64,000 bases of DNA, taken from positions 67,913,442 through 67,977,441 of the forward strand of contig NC_133122.1 in the NCBI RefSeq assembly GCF_033568475.1, given 5' to 3'. Numbering within the stretch: position 1 is the first letter of the stretch; each line of letters begins with the position of its first letter. The position numbers were made by a program, and so were the translations under genes. Origin of the DNA: Henckelia pumila (Eukaryota; Streptophyta; Magnoliopsida; Lamiales; Gesneriaceae). This document shows, piece by piece, positions 1 to 11,231 of this stretch. The notes below the pieces were generated by a model. It did no database searches. It was not told where the DNA came from and saw nothing but the letters and a program-made list of their open reading frames with translations.

Positions 1-673
1 TGTTGTCATCTTTTTTTTCTTCAATTTTGCCTTTTTAACTCCAAGAGGTCGGCCGGATGAAGTGTCACCTACATTTTCATCACTACTTAAATTAATAGTA
101 AAAGAATTTATTCCTTGAGAACCTGATTCTGGTGTCTGAGTTTTTGACTGTGATGAATCCAAGTTCGTGACATTGGTTTGAGGTGCAAAGCTCGATGGAT
201 GGATGTCACTAGAAAATTTTTCAAGATCTTTCAAAATTGGTCATACATTATCAAACTTGAATTCTTTGTTGTAATTAGGATCTTGCATGAACAGATCTTT
301 TGCTCTGTGTAACTGCGAAAAAACCAAATCATATTAGAGTCTTTATAGCAAACTATAGATATATCTAAATAATACTCACAATGTCCTCGTCAGATGGACC
401 ACTTGGTTTGAGAATTTCGATTTGGCGAATGCATCCTCTTAATCTTCCAACTTGACTGAGTATAGTTTTCACGCGGCACTGCAGTGATCTTTTGTTATGT
501 ACTTGTAGGGTGTTTGATTTGCTACTATTGTAAGCTTCTTCAACACGAGCCCAGAACTGATCTTTGGATTGATTGATACCGATAATAGGATTCTGTGTTA
601 TGTCAAGGTATATATGACATAGAATCTTATATTTTTCAATGGTGTAAGAAGTAGTTCTAGCATTGGATGCCAT
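1..673 (-). pseudogene. Harbinger ORF1, Myb/SANT-like DNA-binding protein (broken, partial)
   Basis: Exon 1 (673 down to 380, 98 codons) carries a trihelix/Myb-like segment with FWARVEEAYN near residue 40, then a charged helix. A GTGAGT donor follows at 379, and a CAG acceptor at 315-313 opens exon 2 at 312. Exon 2 reads AKDLFMQDPNYNKEFKFDNV, then a TGA at 243-241 where the family has Trp before PILKD. After the stop the frame stays open to the window edge, with the SGRPLGVKKAK motif of the C-terminal NAM-associated domain. In PIF/Harbinger elements this protein cooperates with the transposase in DNA binding and nuclear import. Many databases label such proteins 'glutathione S-transferase T3-like'. 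A TATAAA lies at 734-729 upstream. The rest of the gene is off the window. Confidence 0.8.
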
Positions 674-728
674 TGTGTTGCTTGAAAAAGATGATAAGAT
701 TGAGTTTGTATAAGACTAATGTAGCCAA

Positions 729-734
729 TTTATA
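729..734 (-). promoter_or_regulatory. TATA box of Harbinger ORF1
   Basis: TATAAA is read on the minus strand about 60 bp before the ORF1 ATG at 673. The tandem array begins immediately upstream of it. Confidence 0.45.
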
Positions 735-739
735 CTGAA

Positions 740-1575
740 ATCCAATCCATCCGACGGTTGTGATTTAGCTATGAAAACATACATCCAACGGTCAAGATCT
801 TGATCCGTGTAGAATCCATCCAACGGTTGTGATTTAGCTCTAAAAACACACATCTAACGGTCAGGATCTTGATCCGTGTAGATGAAAAACACACATCTAA
901 TGGTCAAGATCTTGATCCGTGTAGAATTCATCCAACGGTTGTGATTTAGCTCTGAAAACACACATCTAACGGTCAGGATCTTGATCCGTGTAGAATTCAT
1001 CCAACAGTTGTGATTCTCTGAAAACACACATCTAACGGTCAGGATCTTGATCCGTGTAGAATCCATCCAACGGTTGTGATTTAGCTTTGAAAACACACAT
1101 CTAACGATCAGGATTTTGATCCGTGTAGAATCCATCCAACGGTTGTGATTTAGCTCTGAAAACACACATCTAATGATCAGGATTTTGATCCTTGTAGAAT
1201 CTGTCCAACAGTTGTGATTTATCTCTAAAAACACACATCCAACGGTCAGGATCTTGATCCGTGTAAAATCCATCCAACGGTTGTGATTTAGCTCGAAAAC
1301 ACACATCCAACGGTCAGGATCTTGATCCGTGTAAAATCCATCCAACAGTTGTGATTTAGCTATGAAAACACACATCCAACGGTCAGGATCTTGATCCGTG
1401 TAAAATCCATCCAACGGTTGTGATTTAGATCTGAAAACTCACGTCCAACGGTCAGGATCTTGATCCGTGTAAAATCCATCCAACAGTTGTGATTTAGATC
1501 TGAAAAAACACATCCAATGGTCAGGATCTTGATCCGTGTAAAATCCATCCAACGGTTGTGGTTTAGATCTCTCCA
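740..1575. repeat. 12-unit tandem array, 68-69 bp period, between divergent transposon genes
   Basis: The core GGTC(A/G)GGATCTTGATCC recurs with starts near 793, 865, 902, 971, 1037, 1106, 1175, 1244, 1312, 1381, 1450 and 1519. Spacing is almost always 69 bp. Each unit holds two CATC(C/T)AACGG motifs, one followed by TTGTGATTTAG and one by TCAGGATCTTGATCC, the latter containing a GGATC-TT-GATCC dyad. YAACGG fits the plant MYB core YAAC(G/T)G. Because 69 is divisible by three, long minus-strand frames stay open through the array (854-1414 and 1360-1548). These are repeat artefacts, not genes. The array fills the space between the two TATA boxes. Confidence 0.9.
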
Positions 1576-1598
1576 ATGGTTACATTCTTCACAACTAT

Positions 1599-1604
1599 TA
1601 TATA
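1599..1604 (+). promoter_or_regulatory. TATA box of Harbinger transposase
   Basis: TATATA lies 61 bp upstream of the transposase ATG at 1665 and directly downstream of the 69-bp array. Confidence 0.4.
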
Positions 1605-1664
1605 GTGTGATGTAATAATCTTATTTTCTCACAACACTCATTTCACATTCTCATTATCTAGAAA

Positions 1665-3025
1665 ATGAATTCTCAATCCAAATTACAATTATCTTCCACT
1701 AGCTCATCTTCGTTGTCGGGCAAAGAAGAAGAAACACAGAATGAGTGGTTGAATGTTGTTGAGAGTGTTAAAAATAAAAGAAAAGCAGTCATAGAAGTGA
1801 TAACTCAAGAGAAAGAGTTGGTTGTTGCGTACATGATTCAAAATGATGAAGAATCCACATACAGAGGTTCGATTCCAGGTCATGTAGTCATGCATCGTGA
1901 TCGAGAAGTCGCCGATCGTAATCTATTCAATGATTACTTTGCTGAAATTCCAAGATATAATGAAGCAATGTTTCGAAGACAATTTCGAATGTCTCAAAAA
2001 TTGTTCATTTGTATCGTAGATGAGGTAAAGAATCATGATTCTTATTTTGTTCAACGAGTTGATAGTGTGGGGCTGCTTGGTCTATCAACTCTGCAAAAAA
2101 TAACAGCCGCATTGCGAATGCTAGCATATGCTTTACCCACGGATGCTACTGATGAATATATCAAAATTGGAGAATCTACTGCAATTGTGTGTATGCAACG
2201 GTTTTGTCGTGCTGTAGTAGAAGTTTTTGCAGAACGATACTTGAGATCACCTACTTCCGATGATGTTGCCAGACTACTCTACATAGGTGAACAACGAGGA
2301 TTCCCAGGGATGTTGGGAAGTCTCGACTGTATGCACTAGAAGTGAAAAAATTGCCCAACGGCTTGGGCAAGCCAATATGCAGGTCGTAGTGGTTCTTCGA
2401 CAATCATTTTAGAAGCAGTAGCTGATTACGATCTTTGGATATGGCATGCATATTTTGGAATTCCCGGAACAAATAATGATATAAATGTTTTGGAGGCGTC
2501 TGGTTTATTCTCCAAACTTGCACAAGGTATTGCTCCTACTGCTTATTACAAAATTGGAGGAAAAGAATATAATATGGGATATTACTTAGCTGATGGTATT
2601 TATCCGAAATGGTCAACTATTGTGCAAAGCATTCATGATCCACGCGGACCAAAAAAAAATATTTCGCAATGAAGCAAGAATCCTGCAGAAAAGACGTTGA
2701 GCGTGCATTTGGAGTTCTTCAATCACGATTTGCTATTGTGGCATCCCCAGAACGTGGTTGGAAGAAATGTCATTTACATGACAGAATGTCATCATGTATC
2801 ATAATGCACAACATGATTATCGAAGATGAACGCGACCTCAGTGCACCCATTCAAGATGCGAGAGAAACACCTGCTCCAGAAGTAGAAATGATTGTCGATG
2901 AGAATATGAAGTTCCAAGAATTTCTCAGTCGATATAAAAAAATAAAAGACAATGATGCTCACTACGCACTGCGAAATGCTTTAATTGAGCATTTGTGGGA
3001 TGAATATAGTAGTTCAAATGCTTGA
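1665..3025 (+). pseudogene. PIF/Harbinger DDE transposase (HARBI1-like), broken
   Basis: The start at 1665 opens a 224-codon frame with the family's helix-rich N-terminus (FRRQFRMSQKLF, LQKITAALRMLAYALPTDA, RFCRAVVEVFAERYLR) and the first catalytic region GMLGSLDCMH. Two stops follow at 2337-2339 (TAG) and 2343-2345 (TGA), exactly where the family motif has W-K-W before KNCPTAW. The same frame continues with the second catalytic region (FGIPGTNNDINVL) and YYLADGIYPKW. At the A9 run near 2652-2660 one base appears to be missing. The downstream frame then gives MKQESCRKDVERAFGVLQ with the third acidic residue, HNMIIEDE, and a C-terminus ending at 3025. It is non-functional as written. Confidence 0.9.
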
Positions 3026-3039
3026 CAGTTGTACTCGAA

Positions 3040-3575
3040 CGGTCTAAGCATTTATGTTTGAAATTATATTTTTATTATGCTTATAATTTGTATGTGTTAT
3101 GTTTGATGTTGTATTCGTTTTGTATTCGTGTTATGTTTGAAGTTGTATCCATTTTGTGGTCGTCTTATGTTTGAAATCGTACCCATATCTATCAATTTTA
3201 ATCATTTTCATATATTAATTTGTATTATCTATAATTAATTTAATAATAATAGTTAAATCATAAAATGAAAATTAATATTTATATGTATTAACAATAAAAT
3301 AAATTTTAATTAATAAAAATATTAATTATATAACTTGTAAAAATATTTATTAACGTTAAAATATTTATTTTTTAAAAAATATTAATTATATAATTTGTAA
3401 AAATATGTTGAATAAAATTAATTAATATATGTGAAATAAAAGAAATATTTCGAGAATATTCTTTTTGGTGTAAGATTTGGTGTAAATGAGTTGGAGATGA
3501 ATGTTGTGTTTGGTGTAGAAATTGCACTATTTTAGTGCAAAACTTGCACCAAAATGACATTTGGGGTTGAAAATG
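3040..3575. other. Harbinger 3' flank: short tandem repeat then AT-rich subterminal region
   Basis: Between about 3085 and 3185 a unit of about 42 bp built on TTATGTTTGAAGTTGTAT(T/C)C is repeated roughly three times, degenerate. From 3185 to 3430 the sequence is almost pure A+T with no coding signal. From 3430 to 3575 it carries GTGTAAGATTTGGTGTAAAT and related motifs, probably the transposon's subterminal region. Confidence 0.5.
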
Positions 3576-4008
3576 GCACGAGGGTTCTAATTTTACATCA
3601 ATTAAATAACCCTAACAAATGACAGACTTTTGTCAAAAAGTTGCAACAAATAAACTCTGAACAGCTTCAGTTTGCTGTCGTGGATCTAAAGACAATTTTC
3701 CCACACAAACTCCTTTTAAAATGGACAAAAATAGAATAGTTAAAATATCCTCGGAACTCTTCAATTGAATAAAATTGGTTTCCGTGGGACGACGGAAAGA
3801 AAGTTCGAAGAATTTTCTTGAAAGACCTTGCGTCAGACTTCAACACCTCCTCCCACCTTTCATACACGCATACGCGTACCACTTTTAATAGAATGATCGT
3901 TTGGTTATTTATCTCTCTCTTTGTTCTAATCTAAAATTCGTCCACTTTTCTGGGTTTCAGTTTTTAGATTTTTTAGCGTTCAGTATTTGGTGCTTATTTG
4001 TTTTGGAG

Positions 4009-7000
4009 ATGGAGAAAGGGTCCAATTTTCGGGCTGGCAATCTTCTTGGCATGTTCAAGGTACTTTCTTAAAACTAAGTCACTAAAAGAATTACACAAAT
4101 GATTGAATTCCCTTTACAGTTCTTGTATATATGCGAATAGTCTGGGAAAGTTTTTATCTTTTTTTGATTAATGAATTTGATGAGCGGATGGTTTGTATGT
4201 TTTTCAAAACTTTAATTTATGAGAAAATGTGTGTATTCTCCAATTTATGATCAGTCAAGTGAAGCTATGGCATGGTCAAGGATATTGTTGGCGAGCAACA
4301 ATGCCCGTTTCGTGTGCTTCATCTATCCAATAGCAGCACATGGGCCGCGGCTAAGATTTGAACTGAAAGATAAATATCAAACTATAGCTTTTGGTGCAGG
4401 TATTCACTTGTTTTGCATTTGTTACAGAGCTATGCTCATGTTTTGATTTCCCCGAGTTTCGAGATAGAGCAACTATAAGAACAAGGATTGTTATAATTAC
4501 AATTGTGATAATTGTTCGGTATGGTTGGATGCGTGGGGTGACTGTCAAATTTTGATGTTTAGTGTATGATTTGAAATATATGAGTTGTACTATCGATATA
4601 AGGCATTATTTTCAGTACAACGGCGAGTAATCGGTCTTAAATAAATTTTTTGAAATTATTAATGCCATTTCTTTTTGGAACCCTGAGTTTCTTTTATAAC
4701 GTGTTCTGTAACTCGGTTAGACAGATCTTCATCAGATACTGGAAAGGGAAAGACTAAATTTAAGTTCCCATCGTGTACTATTAAGGTTTCACATGGATAT
4801 CACTTGGTGGAAGGGAAGGCAGGCCATGACATGGAGGACTACCATGTGGCTGAGTACCGGAAAAAGAAGGGTCACACGCTCGGTTTGTTTGCAATTTTCG
4901 ATGGTCATCTTGGTTATCGTATACCAATCTATCTAAAAGATAATCTCTTCAACAACATCCTTGAAGAGGTAAGTTTCAATTTTGCAAATTTGTGGTCTTT
5001 GATATGGTTTGATGGTTTTTGTTAATGGTTTTGCTTTTACATCAAATTTTGTTTCGAGAATTATTATTATTTTTAAAACTCACATGAGGATTGTTTTCTT
5101 TTCAAAAGTTGGAAATGGAAAGAACTTTAAATGTGATTATAGTTGAGTGGAGGTCTTGTAATGTTTGGAAAATGGAAAGAACTTTAAATGTGAGAGAACC
5201 ATTGACACGCAGTAAATATCTTTTGAAAATGGCGTATGAATCAAACATTGGAGGAAGGATGTAAAAGTAATGGTGGAATTGCATTAAACAGAAATCAGCT
5301 CAATTTGTATTTGTATGTTGTCTGTGTAGAATGGTCTGACAAACTCGTAAACACTAATGATGTATTTAAATTGGAGGATTTGAAGTCAAGAATTTGAAGC
5401 ACGTGATATAAATCAATTGTAGTTGTTTCGATGATTTTTACTTGTATGAATTCAAATCCTTTTCTCATCATTTTGTTCTTCTGAGTCCATAATCATAATG
5501 GATTTTGAATCCCTCCATTTCTGAGTAATATGAAATCCTCATATCAAATGCATTCCTTAAGTTTCAATCCATCAATATAGATGAAACCTAAGCCCTTTTT
5601 AATAGCACATAAATTGAGGTGCGCAATGAGTCGCTACTCGCTAGTTGCTAACTGAAAATGGACACTACGTGCTTTTATCAGTAGCACCACAAAAAAAAAT
5701 TCATGTCAGCAGCAATCAAATGGTAGCGTAATTGCATGAAGTTTGTTAGCCATGATACACAACCCCGTTATATTAAATGATTTTTTGGGATCAATGGAGC
5801 TTTATTTTTTTGGGGATCAATATATCTTTTAGTATTGTTTTTTCTGAAGGAAGTTATTCTGCACATTTTTGCAAATTTAGATAAGTTATTTCCAAATAAA
5901 ATATAATCCTTGTCATTAAGCAATTAGATTAGGAAGTTATTCTGTTGATTTATCTTTTTAGCATTTTAGGAAACGCCTTGTATCTGAGGAAGTGATTGAA
6001 ATGAAACAATTCGAATTTATTCACAAAAATGTTTATGAGGTTGCATGGTTCTCTTTAACGAGCCTCGATTAATCTGTGAGATCTTGAAATTTTCTTTTCA
6101 ACGAGCTTCAAACCCCTCTCTGTCATCCAGTAACTACACCATTACCTGATCCATGACTGGGGATTACACGCCTTTTAAGATGCAACACAGTTTTATGGTA
6201 AGATAGAAAACGCATAAATGAAAAAAGGTAGAAAAATGGTTTCGCAACAATGTTTTTTTGGCATTTTTTCATATTTTTAAAGACATTAAATTATTTTTTA
6301 TTTAGTAGCAGTACTTCTCCAAAAGGATTTAGTTGACAAAAGAATTTTTAATTTCCGAGTTGTCTTACCGGCCTTTACTTGCTTACAAACTCATGCATGC
6401 CCCAACAATATGAAAAAAGGGCATACCCCTATGGAGGTTGCTTTTGCCATATTTTTATTCACTTTGAGCTCTTATCTAAAATCTTAGAGTTTATCAAACT
6501 AGCTTTTTTGAATCACAAATTCGAAAGCACAAAATTCTACTTCAAATGAAACAATTTAGCCTTGGCTCCATAACTTAGGGTCTAAGTGGTTTCCTAGAAA
6601 ATTTTGATCTGGTTGTTCTTCAAATCTTTTACTTTAGCATCAGCGTGGATCCTGACATTCTCGTCTGAAGTTTGAACGTCTTGGTTCTGAGCTATTAAAT
6701 TAACTATTTTCGTGGCTTTTTTACTCCAGTGTAGGAGGAAATTATATGTTATTGACTGGACAAATTGCAATACTCTCTATTTATCAAAGCTGACTGATAT
6801 TAGTGCATGTTCATTTCAACCATATTGCTTAACCTTCGGGAAATCTATGTACACCTTGATGAGTTGTGGAACAATGGCACTCGATCTTGATCTATGAAAT
6901 GTTATTTCTTACCAAATCCAAGTTATTTTCCAGAATACACTTTGCAAGAAATTTGCAGAGGGGTGTTCTATTCTCCAATGGCGAGTTTTTACCATTTATC

Positions 7001-8630
7001 TCCTTTTCCTTTCAACTTGTGCAGCCAAATTTTTGGGATGATGCCAAGACTGCCATTAAGAATGCTTATCGATCAACTGATGAAGTCATTCTAAAAAATT
7101 CTCAACAATTAGGACCAGGTGGCTCTACAGCGGTTACTGCAATTGTTATTGATGGAAAAGATTTATGGGTGGCAAATATCGGTGATTCCAGGGCAGTCAT
7201 GTGCAAGAACGGAATTGCCTATCAACTAACGGTGGATCACGAGCCACGGAGTGAGAGGAGGAGGATTGAAGAGCAGGGTGGTTTCGTGACGACACTTCCT
7301 GGTAATTGTTGCTCCTCATTAATGTTTTTTGTTTTATTTTTAGCATGCATTTGAAAACTGTAATTTACTTATGAGTTATTTATGTGCTGTGGAATTTTAA
7401 CTCTTAGAAGTCATAGATTATATTTTACAATTTGATTCGATATTACTCAGATTGTGATTTATCTTTGCTGTGATTGTTTCCTATCATATTTATTCCAATC
7501 TATTTTCATATACAAGATGCTGATTGTTATTTAAGCTAAGAAAAATTACTAGGAGTTTTAGACAGTTTGGCATTATACCGTGTACATAGTCCTTTTGACC
7601 AAATCATGTAAATTACTTGTCATGTTGCATGCTCTTCAATGATTTTCTACTATTTAAAAGTCAACTGAACCTTGATGATGTTTCTTATCCTTTTCACAGG
7701 AGGTGTATCTCGAGTTAATTAGGCCAACTTGTCGTTGCACGTGCTTTTGGAGATGAAAACCTTAAAGCGCATTTAAGTTCAGATCCTGACATTTGTAACG
7801 CACATATTAATTCCAGTACACAATTTCTTATATTGGCAAGTGACGGCTTGTGGAAGGTCAGTTTTCTAATAATGTTCTGTTAAATAATTGATTAGCTTTC
7901 GTAGTTGCAGACCCTTTTCATTGAGGTATATTATGAACTTAAAACTCTCTGAGCCCATTCGATTTGTTTGCTACTCAGCAGCATCCTAGACATTAAGTCG
8001 TCTTTCTATTTCATTCATAGAGATCCAAACGGATTTTATGGCATGAAATTTTTGTTATTTACTGGAATTGTTCATTGCTAGTGAGTTTTGGATGGATGAG
8101 ACGCAAGAGACTTATTTAGAGGAAACTTGATGTTTATAATCTAGAGAATAGTATTTGATTTCCACATACAAAATTTATATTTGATTCGAAGTTAGGTACC
8201 GTTGTGAAGTGTAGCACAATAAGCGAGATTTTGACATGCCTCCGTACTTGAACCGGAAAAAATCTCTTACCCTACAGTTTTACGTGTTGGAATCTGCTAG
8301 GATGTGTCATCTTTTGTTTTTTGGTTGTCAGATACATTAAAACGATTCGTCGTTTTCTTTCTCTGCATTATAATTATGTCACCTATTTGTACGTGCATAA
8401 ACTGTTGATGTACTTTAAAGAACATGAAGTGATTGGCAGGCTCCTTAATTGAATGGTGCAACGTTTGAGGAAATGTCATTTGGTACAGGTTATGAGCAAT
8501 CAAGAAGCCGTAGATATGGTACGGGACATGAAGGATCCTCAAGCAGCTGCCAAGTACTTGACCACAAAGGCTTTGGAAAAAAAAAAAAAGCAAAGACGAT
8601 ATTTCGTGCATTGTGGTTCGATTTGAATGA
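4009..8630 (+). pseudogene. Protein phosphatase 2C (PP2C) gene, five exons, with frame lesions
   Basis: The product would be a Mg/Mn-dependent Ser/Thr phosphatase of about 290 residues, close to small plant PP2Cs. Exons read: 4009-4059; about 4725-4968 (SSSDTGKGK, MEDYHVAEY, FAIFDGHLG); 7025-7301 (FWDDAKTAIKNAY, GGSTAVTAIVI, VANIGDSRAV, DHEP); 7700-7856 (ARAFGDENLKAHL, DPDI, LASDGLWK); 8489-8630 (VMSNQEAVDMVRDM, then DDISCIVVRFE). All metal-binding Asp motifs (ED, DGH, DG, DD) can be read. Problems: the exon 1 donor AAG|GTACTT is phase 0 but exon 2 needs two carried bases. An extra TA near 7719-7721 puts a TAG in exon 4. The A13 run at 8577-8589 throws the frame just before SKDDIS. Intron 2 is about 2.1 kb with no gene in it. 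Either a recent pseudogene or a live gene with assembly errors. Confidence 0.8.
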
Positions 8631-9960
8631 TTCCACACATACAAGATTAGAAATGAGCCAAAATAGATAGCAAGGAGACACCTACTGGCATCTGATATTT
8701 AACAATGAGTCTTGCAGTGATGGAGAAAAGCACAGGGAATGATGGTGTATTTTTGTAAATATGAGAATAATGGCATGAAATTTACCCTTTTATGTGTATT
8801 GCGTGAATTTTTTGAAACTGAGGACGCCTTAATAGCGTTTGCAGATTGTTTTGTACTCATCAGCGTAGAGCTTTACCTTGTTCGAGTATTGGGTTCTAAG
8901 CAGCGGTTTTTGTCTTATGGTTGCACAGACCAAAGAAGTTGATATATGATGATTGCGTGGGAGTTTTTTCCGCCCATTTGATGGATCGGAGTTGGGTACT
9001 CAAAGATATCGAGATCGTTGCATCCCCTTTCTTGAGGCCAGGATTTCCTTTCTCGTGCAGAGCATAGCATATCATGGAATGGTGTGTGTTGTATTTGTAT
9101 ATTATATTTGATGCGTTGTTTATAAACATGTCTTGTTTTGTATTGAACGATTGTTCTTCCTACTGGGTGGTTGTTTCTGTTCCATATTTTTTTGGATATT
9201 TAGCGAATAAGATGTGATTCCGTGAGTAGCCAAAAGAGTTTATTCAAGTTATCGTCCAACAATATTAATGGATACAACTTCGATAAGATACATACTTCGA
9301 TCCATAATTCAAAACCAAAGAAATATGCAACCCGAATTTCGAATATTCCTTTTTATTTTTATTTTGGTAGTAAAGATGAAGTATTAGCTTATCTTTGGAA
9401 TGTGGACTTTCGGGAATTGAATAAGATTGTTGTAGGGATTAATTAGTCTGCATTTAGATAAGGAAGATGTTAGTTTTCAATGGGAAAATATTGCTCAAAA
9501 AATTAAAGTTTGGGATCAAATAAAATAAATCTTCAGTTGTCTGTCAAGGGACATTTCGTGAAGAAAATTATTGTTATCATCCATGGGACATATATGTAGC
9601 GTTTTAGCTCAACCAACACCATAGGAGAGTACTTTCGAATTTTCTTGAGATCTTCTCTTATAGAATCTTGCTGGGACTTTGTTGAATAAGAGAGATGATG
9701 GTTTAAATAGGCCGAGTGAAAACACGAAAGCTTACAACATACGTGCATTAATTGACTTAGGTGGTCGAATTCCTCCTCATGACGAGACACTCGGTCCGCA
9801 TGCGAGTGAAGTTCGTGCAACATAGGTCCTCGTCGCATTTCATGTTGACACATAATAATATCAATATCGATGTCATTCGCATGTATTCGATCATGTCAAC
9901 AATTAATAAGAACTAGTGTCTAGCGGAGTGTAATTAATTTGATTTATATCAAAGATAAAC
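8631..9960. other. Intergenic, no recognisable gene
   Basis: This is the 3' flank of the PP2C gene. Short open frames at 9222-9446 (plus) and 9533-9853 (minus) match no family I recognise and lack splice or start context. I treat them as chance frames. Confidence 0.5.
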
Positions 9961-9963
9961 ACT

Positions 9964-10770
9964 TGTGTGAGACCGTCTCACGGGTCATGTTTCGCATGGC
10001 CGGCTCCAAGGGGAGGCGGGATAGGCGCCTAGGGCCTCCCCTTGGCAGGGGCCTTAATTTTTTTTTATTTTTTTTAAATATTATTTTTTTTATATTTAAA
10101 ATATTATGCTAGTCTATTTATTTTGTATAAAATTCGAAATTGTGGTCAAATTTTTGTATTTTTTCCCATCATTTCTTTAGTAAAAAAAATATATCTTTCT
10201 ATTTAAACAAAAATCTCTTTTTTTCGTTAAATTGATCCACTCATATGAGTTATGCTATTCAAATTGGACCAATCATATTTCGTTTATTTATTGAATGAGA
10301 TTTATTTTTGTCTATTTTTGTACTGCAGTTGATTTTTTTAAATTGATTTAATTTTCGGTTTCGATATAAAAAAAACCTTGTAATTTTTTTATTCAACAAT
10401 GAGAATTACTTAATTAGATTGTAATTATTCCTTGTTTATGTTACTGTTTAAATTATAATATATATATATATTGTCAGATTTGTTGCGACAAAAATATAGT
10501 ATTTATGTTTTCTTAATTTGGAAATTCTTATTTTATTTGTATTATGCATTAATTCATCTCTGACTCATGAAATTTGATTATTCATCGAGTTTTTTTTTAT
10601 TTTTAGTTTTATTTTTTATATTTCGATTCAATTGTTGTTTATGTCTTTATTTTTATTTACAAAAATTTGAAATTTTGATTTTTAGACCATGAAGTAATTG
10701 TATCGATATTTAATTAAAAAAAATTATATAGCCATATCTTCTAATATTTGTCTAGGCCTCTAATACTCCC
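9964..10770. repeat. Possible fossil TIR element, AT-rich interior
   Basis: It begins with the near-palindrome GTGAGACCGTCTCAC at about 9968, common in plant intergenic DNA. A G+C-rich block follows (GGCCGGCTCCAAGGGG, CGCCTAGGGCCTCCCC, 9998-10055) that resembles the ends of decayed hAT elements. About 700 bp of A+T-rich sequence with poly-T runs and a short TA run near 10455 comes next. I found no convincing partner inverted repeat or target duplication. Confidence 0.25.
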
Positions 10771-10859
10771 ATGATATTTCGTGATATAGATTTTATTCGG
10801 GTCGGATCTAACCCGTATTTGTATCCCCGTCCGTCCGTCCATCCACAGAGAAATCTGAC

Positions 10860-10985
10860 GTCACTCGAATTTGATTTTTCTCCCAATTCTTCGCCTGCTT
10901 TTCTAATTTCATCTCTATTTTCACAATTTGAATTTTTCTCCCAATTCTTCTTCGCCTGCTTTCTCTAATTTCATCTCTATTTCCC
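10860..10985. repeat. Tandem duplication of about 60 bp, pyrimidine-rich
   Basis: The segment around AATTTGATTTTTCTCCCAA, followed by TTCGCCTGCTTT and TAATTTCATCTCTATTT, occurs twice in direct order (about 10868-10922 and 10926-10985). It is CT-rich like a plant 5' UTR and lies just upstream of the ATG at 11010. Confidence 0.65.
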
Positions 10986-11009
10986 AGCTTCTCAATCGCT
11001 TCCAACCAT

Positions 11010-11201
11010 ATGAAATCTCTGGCTATTAACCTTATCGAATCGCTGTCATCCATAGAATTGGGTTTCGCACATTTCTTGATTTCAATTTCAACTATCGGTT
11101 GTTGCGTTTTATTGATATCTCTTGCATTCTCCAGAAGATACACGGATACAACCAGTTTGCTTGCCTACGTTGATCCTTATCCGGGCTTCGCACAAAGGTA
11201 C
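11010..11201 (+). CDS. Putative first exon of an unidentified protein
   Basis: An ATG at 11010 follows a UTR-like CT-rich stretch. The frame gives about 64 residues with one strong hydrophobic segment (FLISISTIGCCVLLISLAF, residues about 22-40) followed by basic SRRY, as in a signal anchor. A possible donor CACAAAG|GTACCG lies near 11200. I do not recognise the family and found no continuing exon before the copia element at 12.07 kb. It could be a chance frame. Confidence 0.25.
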
Positions 11202-11231
11202 CGATTTATGCATACCCATTTGCCTATCTAG

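Larger units (their letters stand above)
1..3575. mobile_element. PIF/Harbinger DNA transposon, 5' end outside window
   Basis: Two divergent genes typical of plant PIF/Harbinger elements are present: a Myb/SANT-like ORF1 on the minus strand and a HARBI1-type transposase on the plus strand. The left terminus lies before base 1. The right end is probably near 3560-3575, where the sequence becomes rich in TTGGTGTA and TTGCACC motifs often seen in the subterminal part of this superfamily. I could not fix a TIR or a 3-bp target duplication, so the right boundary is approximate. Both genes are broken, so the copy is not autonomous. Confidence 0.8.

Noticed and set aside
854-1548. Minus-strand ORFs of 186 and 62 codons with a repeating TRIKILTVRCVF-like peptide
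   Set aside because: They arise because the 69-bp repeat length is a multiple of three. There is no independent coding evidence.
740-1575. CRISPR-like array
   Set aside because: The units are contiguous with no unique spacers, and the genome is a plant.
4219-4446. 75-codon ORF in the first PP2C intron
   Set aside because: It does not resemble any PP2C N-terminus and is not bounded by fitting splice sites.
9222-9446. 74-codon plus-strand ORF
   Set aside because: No recognised motif, no splice or promoter context, and AT-rich composition like its surroundings.
9533-9853. 106-codon minus-strand ORF
   Set aside because: No family recognised and no supporting signals; probably chance.
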